Origin: Hymenobacter nitidus
Lineage (GTDB): Bacteria > Bacteroidota > Bacteroidia > Cytophagales > Hymenobacteraceae
Length of the DNA: 64,000 bases
Reading direction: 5' to 3'
Assembly: GCF_020447315.1 (NCBI RefSeq)
Contig: NZ_JAJADQ010000012.1
Span: 1 to 64,000, forward strand
Below the pieces are notes generated by a model. It was not told the origin of the DNA, did no database searches, and worked only from the letters and a program-made list of their open reading frames with translations. A program made the position numbers and the translations under genes. This document shows positions 24,262 through 32,031 of this stretch, in pieces. Each line of letters begins with the position of its first letter. Position 1 is the first letter of the stretch.

Positions 24262-24422
24262 CAGAGCTAGAAACCAAGTTTGACCAAGGCACGCTCACCT
24301 TCGATGAGTATGTGGCGCTGAGCGTCGAGCACTACGGTGAAACCAAGGAAGATGCCGAGCGCATGTGGGTGGGCTATCTGGCCAAGCACACCCCCAACTA
24401 CGGTAACGGCATCCTGTTCTAA
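24243..24422 (+). CDS. small acidic protein overlapping the MuF-peptidase gene
   Basis: The ORF starts at ATG 24243 inside the last codons of the MuF gene (19-bp overlap) and ends with TAA whose last bases form the ATG of the gpG gene. The 59-aa protein has 11 Asp/Glu and little basic charge (TELETKFDQGTLTFDEYVAL). I recognise no family. Tight overlap shows it belongs to the operon. Its place just after a MuF protein with an enzymatic tail is where immunity or inhibitor genes of MuF toxins lie; that role is inference. Confidence 0.6.
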   Translation: MDTNRVTELETKFDQGTLTFDEYVALSVEHYGETKEDAERMWVGYLAKHTPNYGNGILF

Positions 24423-24907
24423 TGCAGTTCAACCTGAAGCAGCTGGAGCGGCAGGCCGCCGCCATCGAGCGGTTCATGGCCAAGGCCCCGCGGCAAGTGG
24501 GGCAGCTGGCCGTGCGCGAATTCGTGGGCAACTTCAAACGGCAGAGCTTCCAGGATGAGGCCGGCGCTGAGCATGCGTGGCCCTCTCGAAAAGTGCGGCG
24601 GTACCGGCGCACGTCGAGCAAGGGTAAGAGCAGCCGCCTGGTGCTCACGGCCGCCGGCAAAGCCGACCGGGGTCGGGCCCTGCTCGTGGACTCGGGCAAG
24701 CTGCGCCGCTCCATCCGGGTAGAAGCCGTCGACAAGGACAGCGTGACCGTGGCCACCGATAGTGAGTACGCCCAGGCCCACAACGAAGGGCACCGCTACG
24801 ACAACCACACGCTGCCTCAGCGTCAGTTTATGGGTGGTTCGAAGCGCTTGAATAATGAGATGATTACTTACCTTAAGTCTGGCATTGAAGCCATATTAAA
24901 AGCATAA
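24422..24907 (+). CDS. phage virion morphogenesis protein (gpG / tail completion)
   Basis: The 161-aa protein matches the Mu gpG / P2 gpS-like family: AVREFVGNFKRQSFQDE near 30-46, then a basic stretch, LLVDSGKLRRSIRVE (about 87-101), VATDSEYAQAHNEGH and TLPQRQFMGGS. It joins tails to heads. Its ATG overlaps the stop of the 59-aa gene. Confidence 0.85.
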   Translation: MQFNLKQLERQAAAIERFMAKAPRQVGQLAVREFVGNFKRQSFQDEAGAEHAWPSRKVRRYRRTSSKGKSSRLVLTAAGKADRGRALLVDSGKLRRSIRVEAVDKDSVTVATDSEYAQAHNEGHRYDNHTLPQRQFMGGSKRLNNEMITYLKSGIEAILKA

Positions 24908-24917
24908 ATGAATTAAT

Positions 24918-25667
24918 ATGTTTGAATTTAAAGAGAGATGGCCATGGATTTTGTTAGCCCTTGCTGTTTTTATGTCAACTCTTTATGAGTATGGCTACTG
25001 GTCAACATTTCAGTTTAACGCGTTCGAGTATTTCTCTATAGAGGCCTTGATCAAAAACTTTGCTTATGTAGTTATCTCTGGTTTTGCTCCATCAGTTCTG
25101 TGTCTGTTAGTTAATCTTGTTCCCAGCATAATACGCGAATACAAGGGTGAGGAAAGCTCATATTCGCTTATTGAGGATTTTGAAGAAAATTATCCGAAGG
25201 CTAAGCTAACGTTTGAATTGTTTGCTGTGGCAATGTTTTTTTTTGTTACTGTCTACATAGGCTCCTATTCCAAGTTGCAAGATATTCCATCATGGATAGT
25301 CATGATCGATTTAGGGTTGCTTTCACTTTACATAGCATTAGATGATAATTATAAAATATTTGGCAAGAGACAGATTCGTGGTTTAGTTTTATACTTTGTT
25401 GGATTCTATTGTTGGGTTGCTGTTAGTACGGGACGTAAAGAGGCAATTGCTATTTTGCGCGGACATAATTGCTTTTATGTGAACCTTTCACCAGGAGAGC
25501 AAAAAGATTTAGGTGCTAAGCAGGCAAAGTATATAGGTGCATTAGGTGATTCGTATGCATTTGTTACTGTGGATAACAAGAAGACTTTCTTAGTTACAAA
25601 GGAACATATGCCAGCTCTACGGCTGGAAAGATCAAATAAGAAAAGAGGTCTTCCTCGTTTACATTAA
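24918..25667 (+). CDS. multi-pass membrane protein, likely moron
   Basis: The 249-aa protein has candidate membrane segments at about 9-25, 42-66, 95-115, 125-143 and 155-170, then a soluble C-terminal part of 75 residues. It is clearly AT-richer than the genes on both sides and uses different codons, so it is probably a recent insertion between gpG and the tail terminator gene. No family is recognised. Inserted membrane proteins of this kind often alter phage entry or host physiology, but nothing here proves it. Confidence 0.65.
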   Translation: MFEFKERWPWILLALAVFMSTLYEYGYWSTFQFNAFEYFSIEALIKNFAYVVISGFAPSVLCLLVNLVPSIIREYKGEESSYSLIEDFEENYPKAKLTFELFAVAMFFFVTVYIGSYSKLQDIPSWIVMIDLGLLSLYIALDDNYKIFGKRQIRGLVLYFVGFYCWVAVSTGRKEAIAILRGHNCFYVNLSPGEQKDLGAKQAKYIGALGDSYAFVTVDNKKTFLVTKEHMPALRLERSNKKRGLPRLH

Positions 25668-25679
25668 TATCCAACAAGA

Positions 25680-26228
25680 ATGCTGCATATCCTTTACCCT
25701 CAACTGGCTAACCACTTGCGCCAGGCCGTGCCGTCGCTGGGTACCATTGATCTAGATATGGCCCAGCTCGACTACCAGAGCAATGAGCCGATCAGCTACC
25801 CAGCGGTGTACATCGACCTGGAGGATATCCCATGGCGCGACATGGGCGCGGGCATCCAGACCGGCCGGGCGCTGCTGCGCTTCACCGTGGCCACCGAAGT
25901 ATCAGAGGAAACGCACCAGGGCAGCGGACAGGTTGAGGCCGCCGTGGCGCGCCTGCTCATCGTGCAGCAGGTGCATGCGGCCCTGCAGCACTACCAGGGC
26001 GAAGGCTTCGGGCCGCTCGTGCGCACGAGTTACCGCCGGGACCGGCCGCAGCATCCGGAGGCCTGGTGCATGGCCCTGGGCTACGTGACCGAAGTAAAGG
26101 ACGAGGACGGGGCGAAGCGGGGCATTTTGGTAAGCGACGTACAGCTCAGTGCGAGTCCTGGGCTTCGGCCTGTAGTAGAGGAAGAGGGCAACTATATAGT
26201 GCCTCTCAAAGAACGGTCATTTGTATAA
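25680..26228 (+). CDS. tail terminator / completion-type protein (gp37 position)
   Basis: The 182-aa protein has an opening helix and a strand pattern (YPAVYIDLEDIPWRDMG at about 39-55; ALLRFTVATEV) that recalls tail terminator proteins such as gpU or Mu gp37, which cap the tail. It is GC-rich like the structural genes and was probably next to gpG before the membrane protein gene inserted. Its stop overlaps the end of the convergent minus-strand gene by 12 bp. Confidence 0.6.
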   Translation: MLHILYPQLANHLRQAVPSLGTIDLDMAQLDYQSNEPISYPAVYIDLEDIPWRDMGAGIQTGRALLRFTVATEVSEETHQGSGQVEAAVARLLIVQQVHAALQHYQGEGFGPLVRTSYRRDRPQHPEAWCMALGYVTEVKDEDGAKRGILVSDVQLSASPGLRPVVEEEGNYIVPLKERSFV

Positions 26229-26981
26229 GGGCTCTAATTCAGCATCTATCTCCATTTGACATAGATATGCATCAGGCATATCTATAATCTTTAACAGCAT
26301 GCTGGATGTTGATAATGCGCATCTCACCGCCAAGTCAAAAAAGTGTATGCTGCCTCCGAATTTATCGTAGGTAAGCCTCTTGCTAAATGATGAAACGTGG
26401 GCTTGCTGAGATAAAGCCGTATAAGCAAAACTCAAGTCCTTTATCAATGTGCTTTGGGGAGTATTGCCTACGTATTCGCATATTTCTGAAAAAGTATACT
26501 TCCTTGTCTTCAATGGCGATATACTTTCCGCGTTAGTTGTGAAATTATTAGGGGCAATGTTTCTCCATCCTTGATAAATGGCCTGAATTTCTGCTTCTGA
26601 AGAGCTTTCTCGAAGCTTGTTGGTATTTGTTCTTATGAAATTGGCATCTTCACTCATAAGTCTTTCGGGGAAAGTCTTATCATCTTCGAAGAGCCAATAA
26701 GCCATGACCATATCATATATAAGTGCTCTGAATATTTGGCTCAGAGGGACTAATAGATTTTTAGTGTCTCTAAGAGGGTCTATCATATAAAGAGCGCCTC
26801 TGCAGTTATAACATACTCTTTCTAAGAAGTCAAACGCTACTAAAGCCATTTTGCTATTAACGCTTTTGCCATCAAGTGATTCTAGAAACGGGCTAACTAT
26901 TTTATAGTAACCTTCTAAGCACTTCTCAATGCGATTTACTCTAAATATAAGTTCTGCTATATGGTTTTCTGGATTCTGCAT
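26217..26981 (-). CDS. hypothetical protein, AT-rich, possible DUF5677 relative
   Basis: The 254-aa protein is helical throughout, with two conserved-looking parts: VCYNCRGALYMIDPLRDTKN (about 55-74) and SFAYTALSQQAHVSSFSKR (about 185-203). It is remotely like the DUF5677 / HEPN-type helical proteins of accessory regions, without a clear R-x4-6-H motif. It is strongly AT-rich against the GC-rich phage genes, so it is probably acquired cargo. Function is unknown. Confidence 0.6.
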   Translation of the reverse strand: MQNPENHIAELIFRVNRIEKCLEGYYKIVSPFLESLDGKSVNSKMALVAFDFLERVCYNCRGALYMIDPLRDTKNLLVPLSQIFRALIYDMVMAYWLFEDDKTFPERLMSEDANFIRTNTNKLRESSSEAEIQAIYQGWRNIAPNNFTTNAESISPLKTRKYTFSEICEYVGNTPQSTLIKDLSFAYTALSQQAHVSSFSKRLTYDKFGGSIHFFDLAVRCALSTSSMLLKIIDMPDAYLCQMEIDAELEPLYK

Positions 26982-27054
26982 AGTGCTTCAGGAGTAGAGT
27001 TTTGTCTTTGCAATATAGATAACTGACAAAGTATCTTCGCCTTATTTAAATAGA

Positions 27055-27267
27055 CTACGCAGCTGCTTTGGTTTCCTCCGAAGCGTAGATGATATCCTCT
27101 ACTGTGTGCATCGAGAGGTAGTATTCCTCGGCCAGCTGGGAGATGATGTACTCTCTGGAGTATTTGCGGGGCCGGGGCGCATCGGTGTACCGCTTCTTGA
27201 ATTGGGCCCGAATCCGGGCGTTGCGCTTCTCTCGATTGGTTTTGCGGGCTAGTACGCGTTTTGTCAT
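27055..27267 (-). CDS. small basic phage protein with HTH-like segment
   Basis: The start is ATG 27267, overlapping the stop of the upstream membrane protein gene by 4 bp, giving 70 aa. The first 35 residues are very basic (RKTNREKRNARIRAQFKKR); then SREYIISQLAEEYYLSMHTVEDII looks like a helix-turn-helix. It is probably DNA-binding. It lies in a three-gene minus-strand unit (27055-27952) with two membrane proteins. Confidence 0.6.
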   Translation of the reverse strand: MTKRVLARKTNREKRNARIRAQFKKRYTDAPRPRKYSREYIISQLAEEYYLSMHTVEDIIYASEETKAAA

Positions 27268-27725
27268 AGAATGAGCCAGGCCCCCACGCCCCAGAGCACC
27301 AGCGCCACCGCCGCCATCCACGTGCGCTGCTTTCCATTAAAGTCATTCCGGGCCGTGGTGGTGGGCGACTGGTAGCCGTACTGGTATTCGGTCCAAGCAA
27401 GGTCCCATGCAGCCCAGTCGGCATATTCGTGCCCATCCTTACCCCACTTGTAGGTAATCCACAGCCGGGTGAAGTTATAAGCCTCATCGTGAAACAGGGG
27501 AAACAGCAGCGCCGCCGGCACCAGCTCGAAGCCCACGTAGAGCATCGAGCCGGACCACTTATAGAGCAGCACGCCGGCCAGCGGCAGGGAGGCAACGACA
27601 ATCCGCTGCAGCACCATTTCGGCATGCTCATTCCGCGTGAAGGCTTCGGCGCCTCGACGAGAATACAGAACGGCCTCGATGATGCCACTCAGGATGCCGA
27701 AAAGTTGATACAGCAGTACAATCAT
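27264..27725 (-). CDS. phage membrane protein, unknown
   Basis: The 153-aa protein has hydrophobic segments at about 3-20, 44-58, 62-80 and 135-153, with a charged Trp/Tyr-rich section between them (AWDLAWTEYQYGYQ). It overlaps the 75-aa membrane protein gene by one base and the basic HTH-like gene by 4 bp. The function is unknown. Confidence 0.6.
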   Translation of the reverse strand: MIVLLYQLFGILSGIIEAVLYSRRGAEAFTRNEHAEMVLQRIVVASLPLAGVLLYKWSGSMLYVGFELVPAALLFPLFHDEAYNFTRLWITYKWGKDGHEYADWAAWDLAWTEYQYGYQSPTTTARNDFNGKQRTWMAAVALVLWGVGAWLIL

Positions 27726-27952
27726 TACTTAGCCTCCTGATTTTGGCCCGATACCAATACCAGCACCAGCAGGCCACCCACTACGATGCTACCTGCTATG
27801 CTCCAGCCCACGGCCGCAAACGAGTAATCATGTGGCAGGCCCCGGACTATCCACGTGGCAGCAGAGCCCACAATAGCATGGTAAGCAGCACAAGCGGGGT
27901 AGGCCACCGGCTGCACTGCTGTTGAAACGAAGTTGAAAATAGATTTCTTCAT
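27725..27952 (-). CDS. small phage membrane protein, 75 aa
   Basis: It has two hydrophobic segments, about 17-38 and 46-68 (FAAVGWSIAGSIVVGGLLVLVLV), and a short charged tail. It begins the minus-strand unit 27055-27952. An inverted repeat lies just upstream, between this gene and the divergent gene at 28119. A holin-like role is possible by topology, but it is far from the lysis cassette. Confidence 0.55.
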   Translation of the reverse strand: MKKSIFNFVSTAVQPVAYPACAAYHAIVGSAATWIVRGLPHDYSFAAVGWSIAGSIVVGGLLVLVLVSGQNQEAK

Positions 27953-27961
27953 GATGTAGGC

Positions 27962-28005
27962 GTTTTGATTTTACCTGTTCTCTTGTACTTAACAGGTATC
28001 AAAAC
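27962..28005. promoter_or_regulatory. inverted repeat in divergent intergenic region
   Basis: GTTTTGAT + ACCTGTT (27962-27979, 3-nt bulge) pairs with AACAGGT + ATCAAAAC (27991-28005). It lies between the start of the 75-aa gene (minus) and the gene at 28119 (plus), and could be an operator or a hairpin. Confidence 0.5.
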
Positions 28006-28118
28006 TGGCTCCATTCATCATTCAGAGCTAGAAAAGGATAGTTAAAAGTTGATGACGCAGAATATTAATTTACCTTAACGATCTACTTCCGGTATTCTTC
28101 AGTAACGCCTCAGACCTA

Positions 28119-28808
28119 ATGATAAACCTTCTTACTTCTCCCCCTTGGCGTATTGTTCAGAGTGCCGACCAAACTATACCACTAGCTACATACAGACACT
28201 TAGAAAAACAGTATGTTGAGAGCTTCTTTGCAACTGGTGCATTGCGGTTAAGTTCTGTAAAGAGATTCTCAACTCACACAGACGAGGTTAGAGGAGATAA
28301 CCAAGAGCATTCTGCTATGTATATGTCGAACTATCGACCTGAAGAGGGAGAGGGAGCAGGACATGCCATAGTGTTCGGCATAAAAGCAACAGAGAAAGCA
28401 TTTATACTCTGTACAACTCAAACTCCGAGTAATGAGCAGACATTCGAGGGGTGTGACTATGACGCTAGTTTCAGAATCAACGATCCTCTAAGATTCGCTA
28501 TAGAAGTTGGTAAAGTCCTAGCTACGTTTCGAGGGGGACTACTAGGACCATGCCTTTACAGAGAACCTCCGATACTGACACTGGATCTAGGTAAGTTTAA
28601 CACAGTAGACTTGAGCCCATCCCAATTGCAGGAAAAGGTAGATCAAGCACAAAGATTAATAGCTGACGACCATGAGATACTCTTCCTAAAAAGAAAGCAC
28701 TTCGAGAACCAGACAGAATACCGAATGATTTGGTTTGTTGATAATGAAGAGGAATACATAGACATATTCTGTCCTGAGGCAGTAAGATTCTGCGAAAGGC
28801 TTACCTGA
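28119..28808 (+). CDS. DUF2971-like protein
   Basis: The 229-aa protein shows the DUF2971 pattern: YRHLEKQYVESFFATGALRLSS (about 27-48) with F-S-T-H-x-D-E-x-R-G-D, and near the C-terminus LFLKRKHFENQTEYRMIWF (about 187-205). No signal or membrane segment is seen. DUF2971 proteins are common in accessory and defence-rich regions and their activity is not established. The gene is AT-rich, stands alone, and is convergent with the YfbU-like gene, so it appears to be lysogenic cargo. Confidence 0.7.
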   Translation: MINLLTSPPWRIVQSADQTIPLATYRHLEKQYVESFFATGALRLSSVKRFSTHTDEVRGDNQEHSAMYMSNYRPEEGEGAGHAIVFGIKATEKAFILCTTQTPSNEQTFEGCDYDASFRINDPLRFAIEVGKVLATFRGGLLGPCLYREPPILTLDLGKFNTVDLSPSQLQEKVDQAQRLIADDHEILFLKRKHFENQTEYRMIWFVDNEEEYIDIFCPEAVRFCERLT

Positions 28809-28828
28809 TAAGTAGCTTTGTAGAGAGA

Positions 28829-28852
28829 GCCTCACCACCGAAGTGATGAGGC
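28829..28852. terminator. hairpin between convergent cargo genes
   Basis: GCCTCA(28829-28834)/TGAGGC(28847-28852) with an inner 3-bp stem and CGAA tetraloop. It lies between convergent genes. T-runs are weak on both strands. Confidence 0.5.
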
Positions 28853-28871
28853 ATTCCCATTACTGTTTTCT

Positions 28872-29372
28872 TTATTCTTCTAGAGCAGCTGCTTGAATGG
28901 CTTTAAGGCTTTCAAGAGGTAGAACACGGGTTATTTGCTCTTTTTGCTGAGCATTAAACTCAGCAAGCATCCTCCTATAAATTTCTATCGAATAGGAATG
29001 ATGAGAATTTATATCTTGGCCATGCAGCTCACGATACAAGCCCAACTTTTCGATCAAGAACTCAGCTATGGAATAATGAGGGTCGTTATTACCATCGAAC
29101 CCTTGGAATTCAAAAGTGAATTGTGACCGCTCTTCAGCAGGTAGTAGGGCAACCGCATTTTCAAGGACTCGAAACATGGTTAATATGTCATACGTCTCTC
29201 GGACAGTCGACTCTGGCACTTCTTCGCTCAGAACGTCAAAGATTTTGTGATACAGTCCGATATAACCACGTTCTAATATCTCAGCCTGCATTTCATAGTC
29301 CTTGCGCTGGGAATCGTCTAAGAGTGCCAGGATTCGAAACTGATTGATCAATTGGACACGCTCTGTGTTATT
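28872..29372 (-). CDS. YfbU family protein
   Basis: The start is ATG 29372 (MNNTERVQLINQFRIL), giving 166 aa. It matches the YfbU family: N-terminal L-x-x-Q-F/Y-x-x-L-x-x-L-D, then ILERGYIGLYHKIFD (about 32-46), a middle TYDILTMFRVLENA, and FEFQGFDGNNDPHYSIAEFLIE (about 88-109), where the family has F-x-G-F-D-x-N. The E. coli member has been linked to a cell-death pathway; the biochemical role is unknown. As AT-rich cargo next to a DUF2971-like gene it could belong to a phage-borne defence set. Confidence 0.75.
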   Translation of the reverse strand, partial: NNTERVQLINQFRILALLDDSQRKDYEMQAEILERGYIGLYHKIFDVLSEEVPESTVRETYDILTMFRVLENAVALLPAEERSQFTFEFQGFDGNNDPHYSIAEFLIEKLGLYRELHGQDINSHHSYSIEIYRRMLAEFNAQQKEQITRVLPLESLKAIQAAALEE

Positions 29373-29424
29373 CATAATAAGTTTCTTAAAGGTGAGCTTC
29401 AATATACGGGCTTAACTAAGCTCA

Positions 29425-29607
29425 TCAAGCTCGGCCCCGCTTCTTCAGTTCAGGGTGGGCATTGATGAAGTACTTGAGGCTGCCGACCGTGCGGCCCAGT
29501 TCTGAAGCACAGGCCGCCGCCTTCTTCTGGCCATAGTTCATCAGCAGGTAATTGTAGTCGGCAGTCCGGTAGGCCCGCCGGGATTGGATAGTACGGGTTG
29601 GGGGCAT
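29425..29607 (-). CDS. small HTH-type phage protein
   Basis: The 60-aa protein has a helix-turn-helix or Myb-like layout: RTADYNYLLMNYGQKKAAACASELGRTVGSLKYFI, in which the second and third helices are well formed. It is probably DNA-binding. It is the last gene of the minus-strand early module. Confidence 0.65.
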   Translation of the reverse strand: MPPTRTIQSRRAYRTADYNYLLMNYGQKKAAACASELGRTVGSLKYFINAHPELKKRGRA

Positions 29608-29668
29608 ATAATCAGGTGGTTACAGGTCGCTAAATGCTTTCTGAAAGGGGGAAGTTTCTCGGAGTTTC

Positions 29669-29872
29669 TCAGTAAGGATGGAAGCCGTTTTGATCCAGTA
29701 GTTTCTTCAGGGTCTCCCACCGCTCCGGGCTCATGCTGTTGATTTTGCAGTTCATTAGCCCATGCTCTGTCTTGGATTCGGCGGCCATGTAGCGGGGCCG
29801 GTCGGTGGGTGGCTTGGGGCCGGGCGTTATGATGCGCCCGGCCAGGCCTTCCGCGGTAAAGCCTTTCGCCAT
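29669..29872 (-). CDS. small phage protein, 67 aa, unknown
   Basis: The protein starts MAKGFTAEGLAGRI, has a Pro-rich stretch and then a C-terminal helical part (MSPERWETLKKLLDQNGF). It overlaps the preceding gene's stop by one base, which supports it as part of the early operon. No family is recognised. Confidence 0.5.
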   Translation of the reverse strand: MAKGFTAEGLAGRIITPGPKPPTDRPRYMAAESKTEHGLMNCKINSMSPERWETLKKLLDQNGFHPY

Positions 29873-30081
29873 TACTGGGTAGAGGTAGGTTTCTTCTTCC
29901 TGGCCGGTGCTTTGGGCTTGACTGTCGGCACGGGCGTGTTCAGCCTTTTGACCTCCACCACCAGTGCCTCAGCAGCATCCGCAATGCGGCATAGCGCTGA
30001 GAGGAGAAGCAGTTTGTTGCCAGCACGCTGGTTGGTAGGAAGCGTCCTGTTCCGGCTCAGATCGGTGATTTTAGTGCTCAT
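29872..30081 (-). CDS. small phage protein, 69 aa, unknown
   Basis: The start is ATG 30081 (MSTKITDLSRNRTL). The middle is helical (AGNKLLLLSALCRIADAAEALV) and the C-terminus is Lys/Pro-rich (PKAPARKKKPTSTQ), as often in small nucleic-acid-binding proteins. It lies in the early operon between the 289-aa gene and the 67-aa gene. The function is unknown. Confidence 0.5.
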   Translation of the reverse strand: MSTKITDLSRNRTLPTNQRAGNKLLLLSALCRIADAAEALVVEVKRLNTPVPTVKPKAPARKKKPTSTQ

Positions 30082-30119
30082 GGATTCTTGAGAGTGTAAG
30101 TGATGAAATTGGAGTTTGC

Positions 30120-30989
30120 TCAGGCAGCCTTGGAATTGTGGCTCAGGTCCGTGAGCCAGGTGAGTAAGTCGGTGCCACGGGCTACGTGGTAGCGAATCCA
30201 CTCGCGCAGCACCCGCTTTTTGCAGTTGTTGATGACCGTCGTGGCCAGGGGGTGCTCAGCCGGCCAGCCGTGGCGGAGCTGGTGGGCGAAGGTTTTGACC
30301 TGCCGACGAACATCTTTTTCCAGGCTCTGGGCTTTGGTGAGGTTGATAGACTCTTTGCGCATCATTTCCTGGTACTGCTCGGGCGTTTTGAAGCCCGAGA
30401 AGGCCCCGACGCTTTTCAGCCAGTTGTAAGCCAGATTGCCGGCGTCGAGCGGATTGGGGAAATAGCCGAGCGTGGCCACCTGCCGGGCCAGCTGGGCCAC
30501 CGCCGCCGGCAGCTCATGTTCGAAGGTGGGCGCGGGCAACTGCTTCCGCTCTGCTTCGGCCGCCGTCTGCAAGGCCTTGAGGGCATCGGCGCGGCACGTG
30601 GCCTGGTAGCTGCTCAGCCAGTGGGTGAAGTTGGGCAGCGACGGGGCTAGGAAGCCGTTGGGGAGTAGCCACTCTCCAGAGGCACCCCGAATCAGGGCCT
30701 CGGTAATCTCGGCCAGCTTCAGGGCCGGGAAGCGCCGGTGCACCACGGCAGCCAACGCCGTGCCCATTACCTTCAGGTCCTTGGCTTCGGCCAGGGCGTT
30801 GTTGTGGCCCAGCAGCAGAGCTACGGCCGAAAGAGGCTGGTACAGGGCTTTGCGCAATTCCACCGACGTGAACGTATTGGCGGCGGGCTCTTGGCTGAGC
30901 ACCAGGGCAGCGGCCTGGCGCACTTGAGGGGAGAGGGAGGGAGGCAGCTGGCGCTGCAGCTCCGGACGGAGGGCAAGGGCTGTGCTCAT
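30120..30989 (-). CDS. early-module phage protein, 289 aa, unknown
   Basis: The start is ATG 30989, 4 bp after the stop of the iteron-bearing gene. The protein is helical, with TSVELRKALYQPLSAVALL (about 40-58), a WLxSYQ segment near 126-131, and a basic C-terminus (NNCKKRVLREWIRYHVARGT). No Walker motif is present, so it is not an ordinary helicase loader ATPase. Its place directly after the replication-type gene suggests a replication role, as partner or helicase loader, but no family is recognised. Confidence 0.55.
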   Translation of the reverse strand: MSTALALRPELQRQLPPSLSPQVRQAAALVLSQEPAANTFTSVELRKALYQPLSAVALLLGHNNALAEAKDLKVMGTALAAVVHRRFPALKLAEITEALIRGASGEWLLPNGFLAPSLPNFTHWLSSYQATCRADALKALQTAAEAERKQLPAPTFEHELPAAVAQLARQVATLGYFPNPLDAGNLAYNWLKSVGAFSGFKTPEQYQEMMRKESINLTKAQSLEKDVRRQVKTFAHQLRHGWPAEHPLATTVINNCKKRVLREWIRYHVARGTDLLTWLTDLSHNSKAA

Positions 30990-30993
30990 CGGG

Positions 30994-32031
30994 CTACTGG
31001 TTTTCTTCTTCATCATCCAGGGCCATGGCTGCCTCGATAGCGCTACGGCGCTTATCAACCTGGCCCACTTTACCGGGCTTGCCGCCGGCCACCGGCATCT
31101 TGGTCACGAGGCCGGCATCAGAGTCCCGTTCCCGCTTCAGCCAGGCGTGCACGTAATTGCGCCAGCCGGCTTCGTCCCGATCTTCCTCCCCCAAAGCTTT
31201 GACCTTCATGTCGGGCAGGTAGTACTCAGCGCAGGCCGTGGAGCAGTTGCATTGGCTGGCCAGCTCTCGGAAGCCCTCCAGCGTAGCAAACTTGGAATCT
31301 GCGAAGGGCCGCCGCGCCGCCCCCCTAGTGTGCGAAGCCGACGCGGTAGCGCCACCAGGACGAACAGCGTTCAGGCTGTTGCGGAGCTGGTCCCGCTGGT
31401 GGGTAACTGTCTCCAGCTTGGCCGACAACTCCTCATTTTTTTTTGAGGCGGCGGCGAGGGCGGAGCGCAGCGCCTCCACCTCCACCGTCTGGTCGTTCTT
31501 GGTCGTATGGTCGTCTCTATATACGCGCGACCCTACTTGGCTATAGTTTGACCCCAGTTGTCCATAGTTGGTGCCCTGGTTGTCTATAGTTTCGGACAAA
31601 GTGGCTATAGCCATTCGGTCCGTTTTGTCTATAGTTGGGGCCGTTTTGTCTATAGTTAGGGCTTGCGAAACGAAGCGTATTGCCGCCGGCATATCGGTAC
31701 CGGCGTAGCACGCCCGCAGTTGCGGAGAGGGCAGCATCTCCCGCTTGTTGGTGGCGCCCGACACGTCGAGCAGGCCCAGCGCTTCCAGGCCTGCCAGCGT
31801 ACGCGAAATGGTACGGGGGCTGGCCTGGAGCCGCTCGGCCAGGTACTCATTGGATGCGTTGCAGGTGCCGGCGGTACCATTCTCCACCAGCTCACAGACC
31901 TCAATCAGCACCGCCTTATAGGTGCGGTTGATGCCGGCAAGTTGGTTGAGGTTCTGACGAATGGGAAGCATGCGGCGGGAAGGGGTAAAGGAGCCGCCCA
32001 CGTGGGCGGCCATCATCGGCAGGGCACTCAT
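30994..32031 (-). CDS. replication initiator-like winged-helix protein with internal iterons
   Basis: The 345-aa protein begins with a winged-helix region at about 25-90 (GTCNASNEYLAERLQASPRT then ISRTLAGLEALGLL), as in phage replication initiators. Residues about 124-170 are low-complexity with TIDK, TIDN, NYGQ and NYSQ words, which come from the DNA iterons in this stretch. A coiled coil follows (about 185-215), then a C-terminal domain with WRNYVHAWLKRERDSD like the DnaT/DnaD-type end of phage initiators. It overlaps the upstream gene by 4 bp (ATGA). The role is inferred. Confidence 0.65.
   Translation of the reverse strand: MSALPMMAAHVGGSFTPSRRMLPIRQNLNQLAGINRTYKAVLIEVCELVENGTAGTCNASNEYLAERLQASPRTISRTLAGLEALGLLDVSGATNKREMLPSPQLRACYAGTDMPAAIRFVSQALTIDKTAPTIDKTDRMAIATLSETIDNQGTNYGQLGSNYSQVGSRVYRDDHTTKNDQTVEVEALRSALAAASKKNEELSAKLETVTHQRDQLRNSLNAVRPGGATASASHTRGAARRPFADSKFATLEGFRELASQCNCSTACAEYYLPDMKVKALGEEDRDEAGWRNYVHAWLKRERDSDAGLVTKMPVAGGKPGKVGQVDKRRSAIEAAMALDDEEENQ
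31536..31660. repeat. six iterons (consensus TTGTCTATAGTT), candidate replication origin
   Basis: The CTATAG cores, or their aligned positions, start at 31541, 31562, 31584, 31605, 31629 and 31650: spacings 21, 22, 21, 24 and 21 bp, about two helical turns. Copies at 31584, 31629 and 31650 are exact over TTGTCTATAGTT; the others differ at one to three positions. They lie within the initiator-like gene, as the lambda origin lies in gene O. Confidence 0.7.

Noticed and set aside
26957..27688. 243-aa minus-strand frame overlapping three small genes
   Set aside because: The product is Ser/Cys/Arg/Pro-rich noise. The two overlapping frames (27055-27267 and 27264-27725) have normal composition, membrane segments and a 4-bp overlap.
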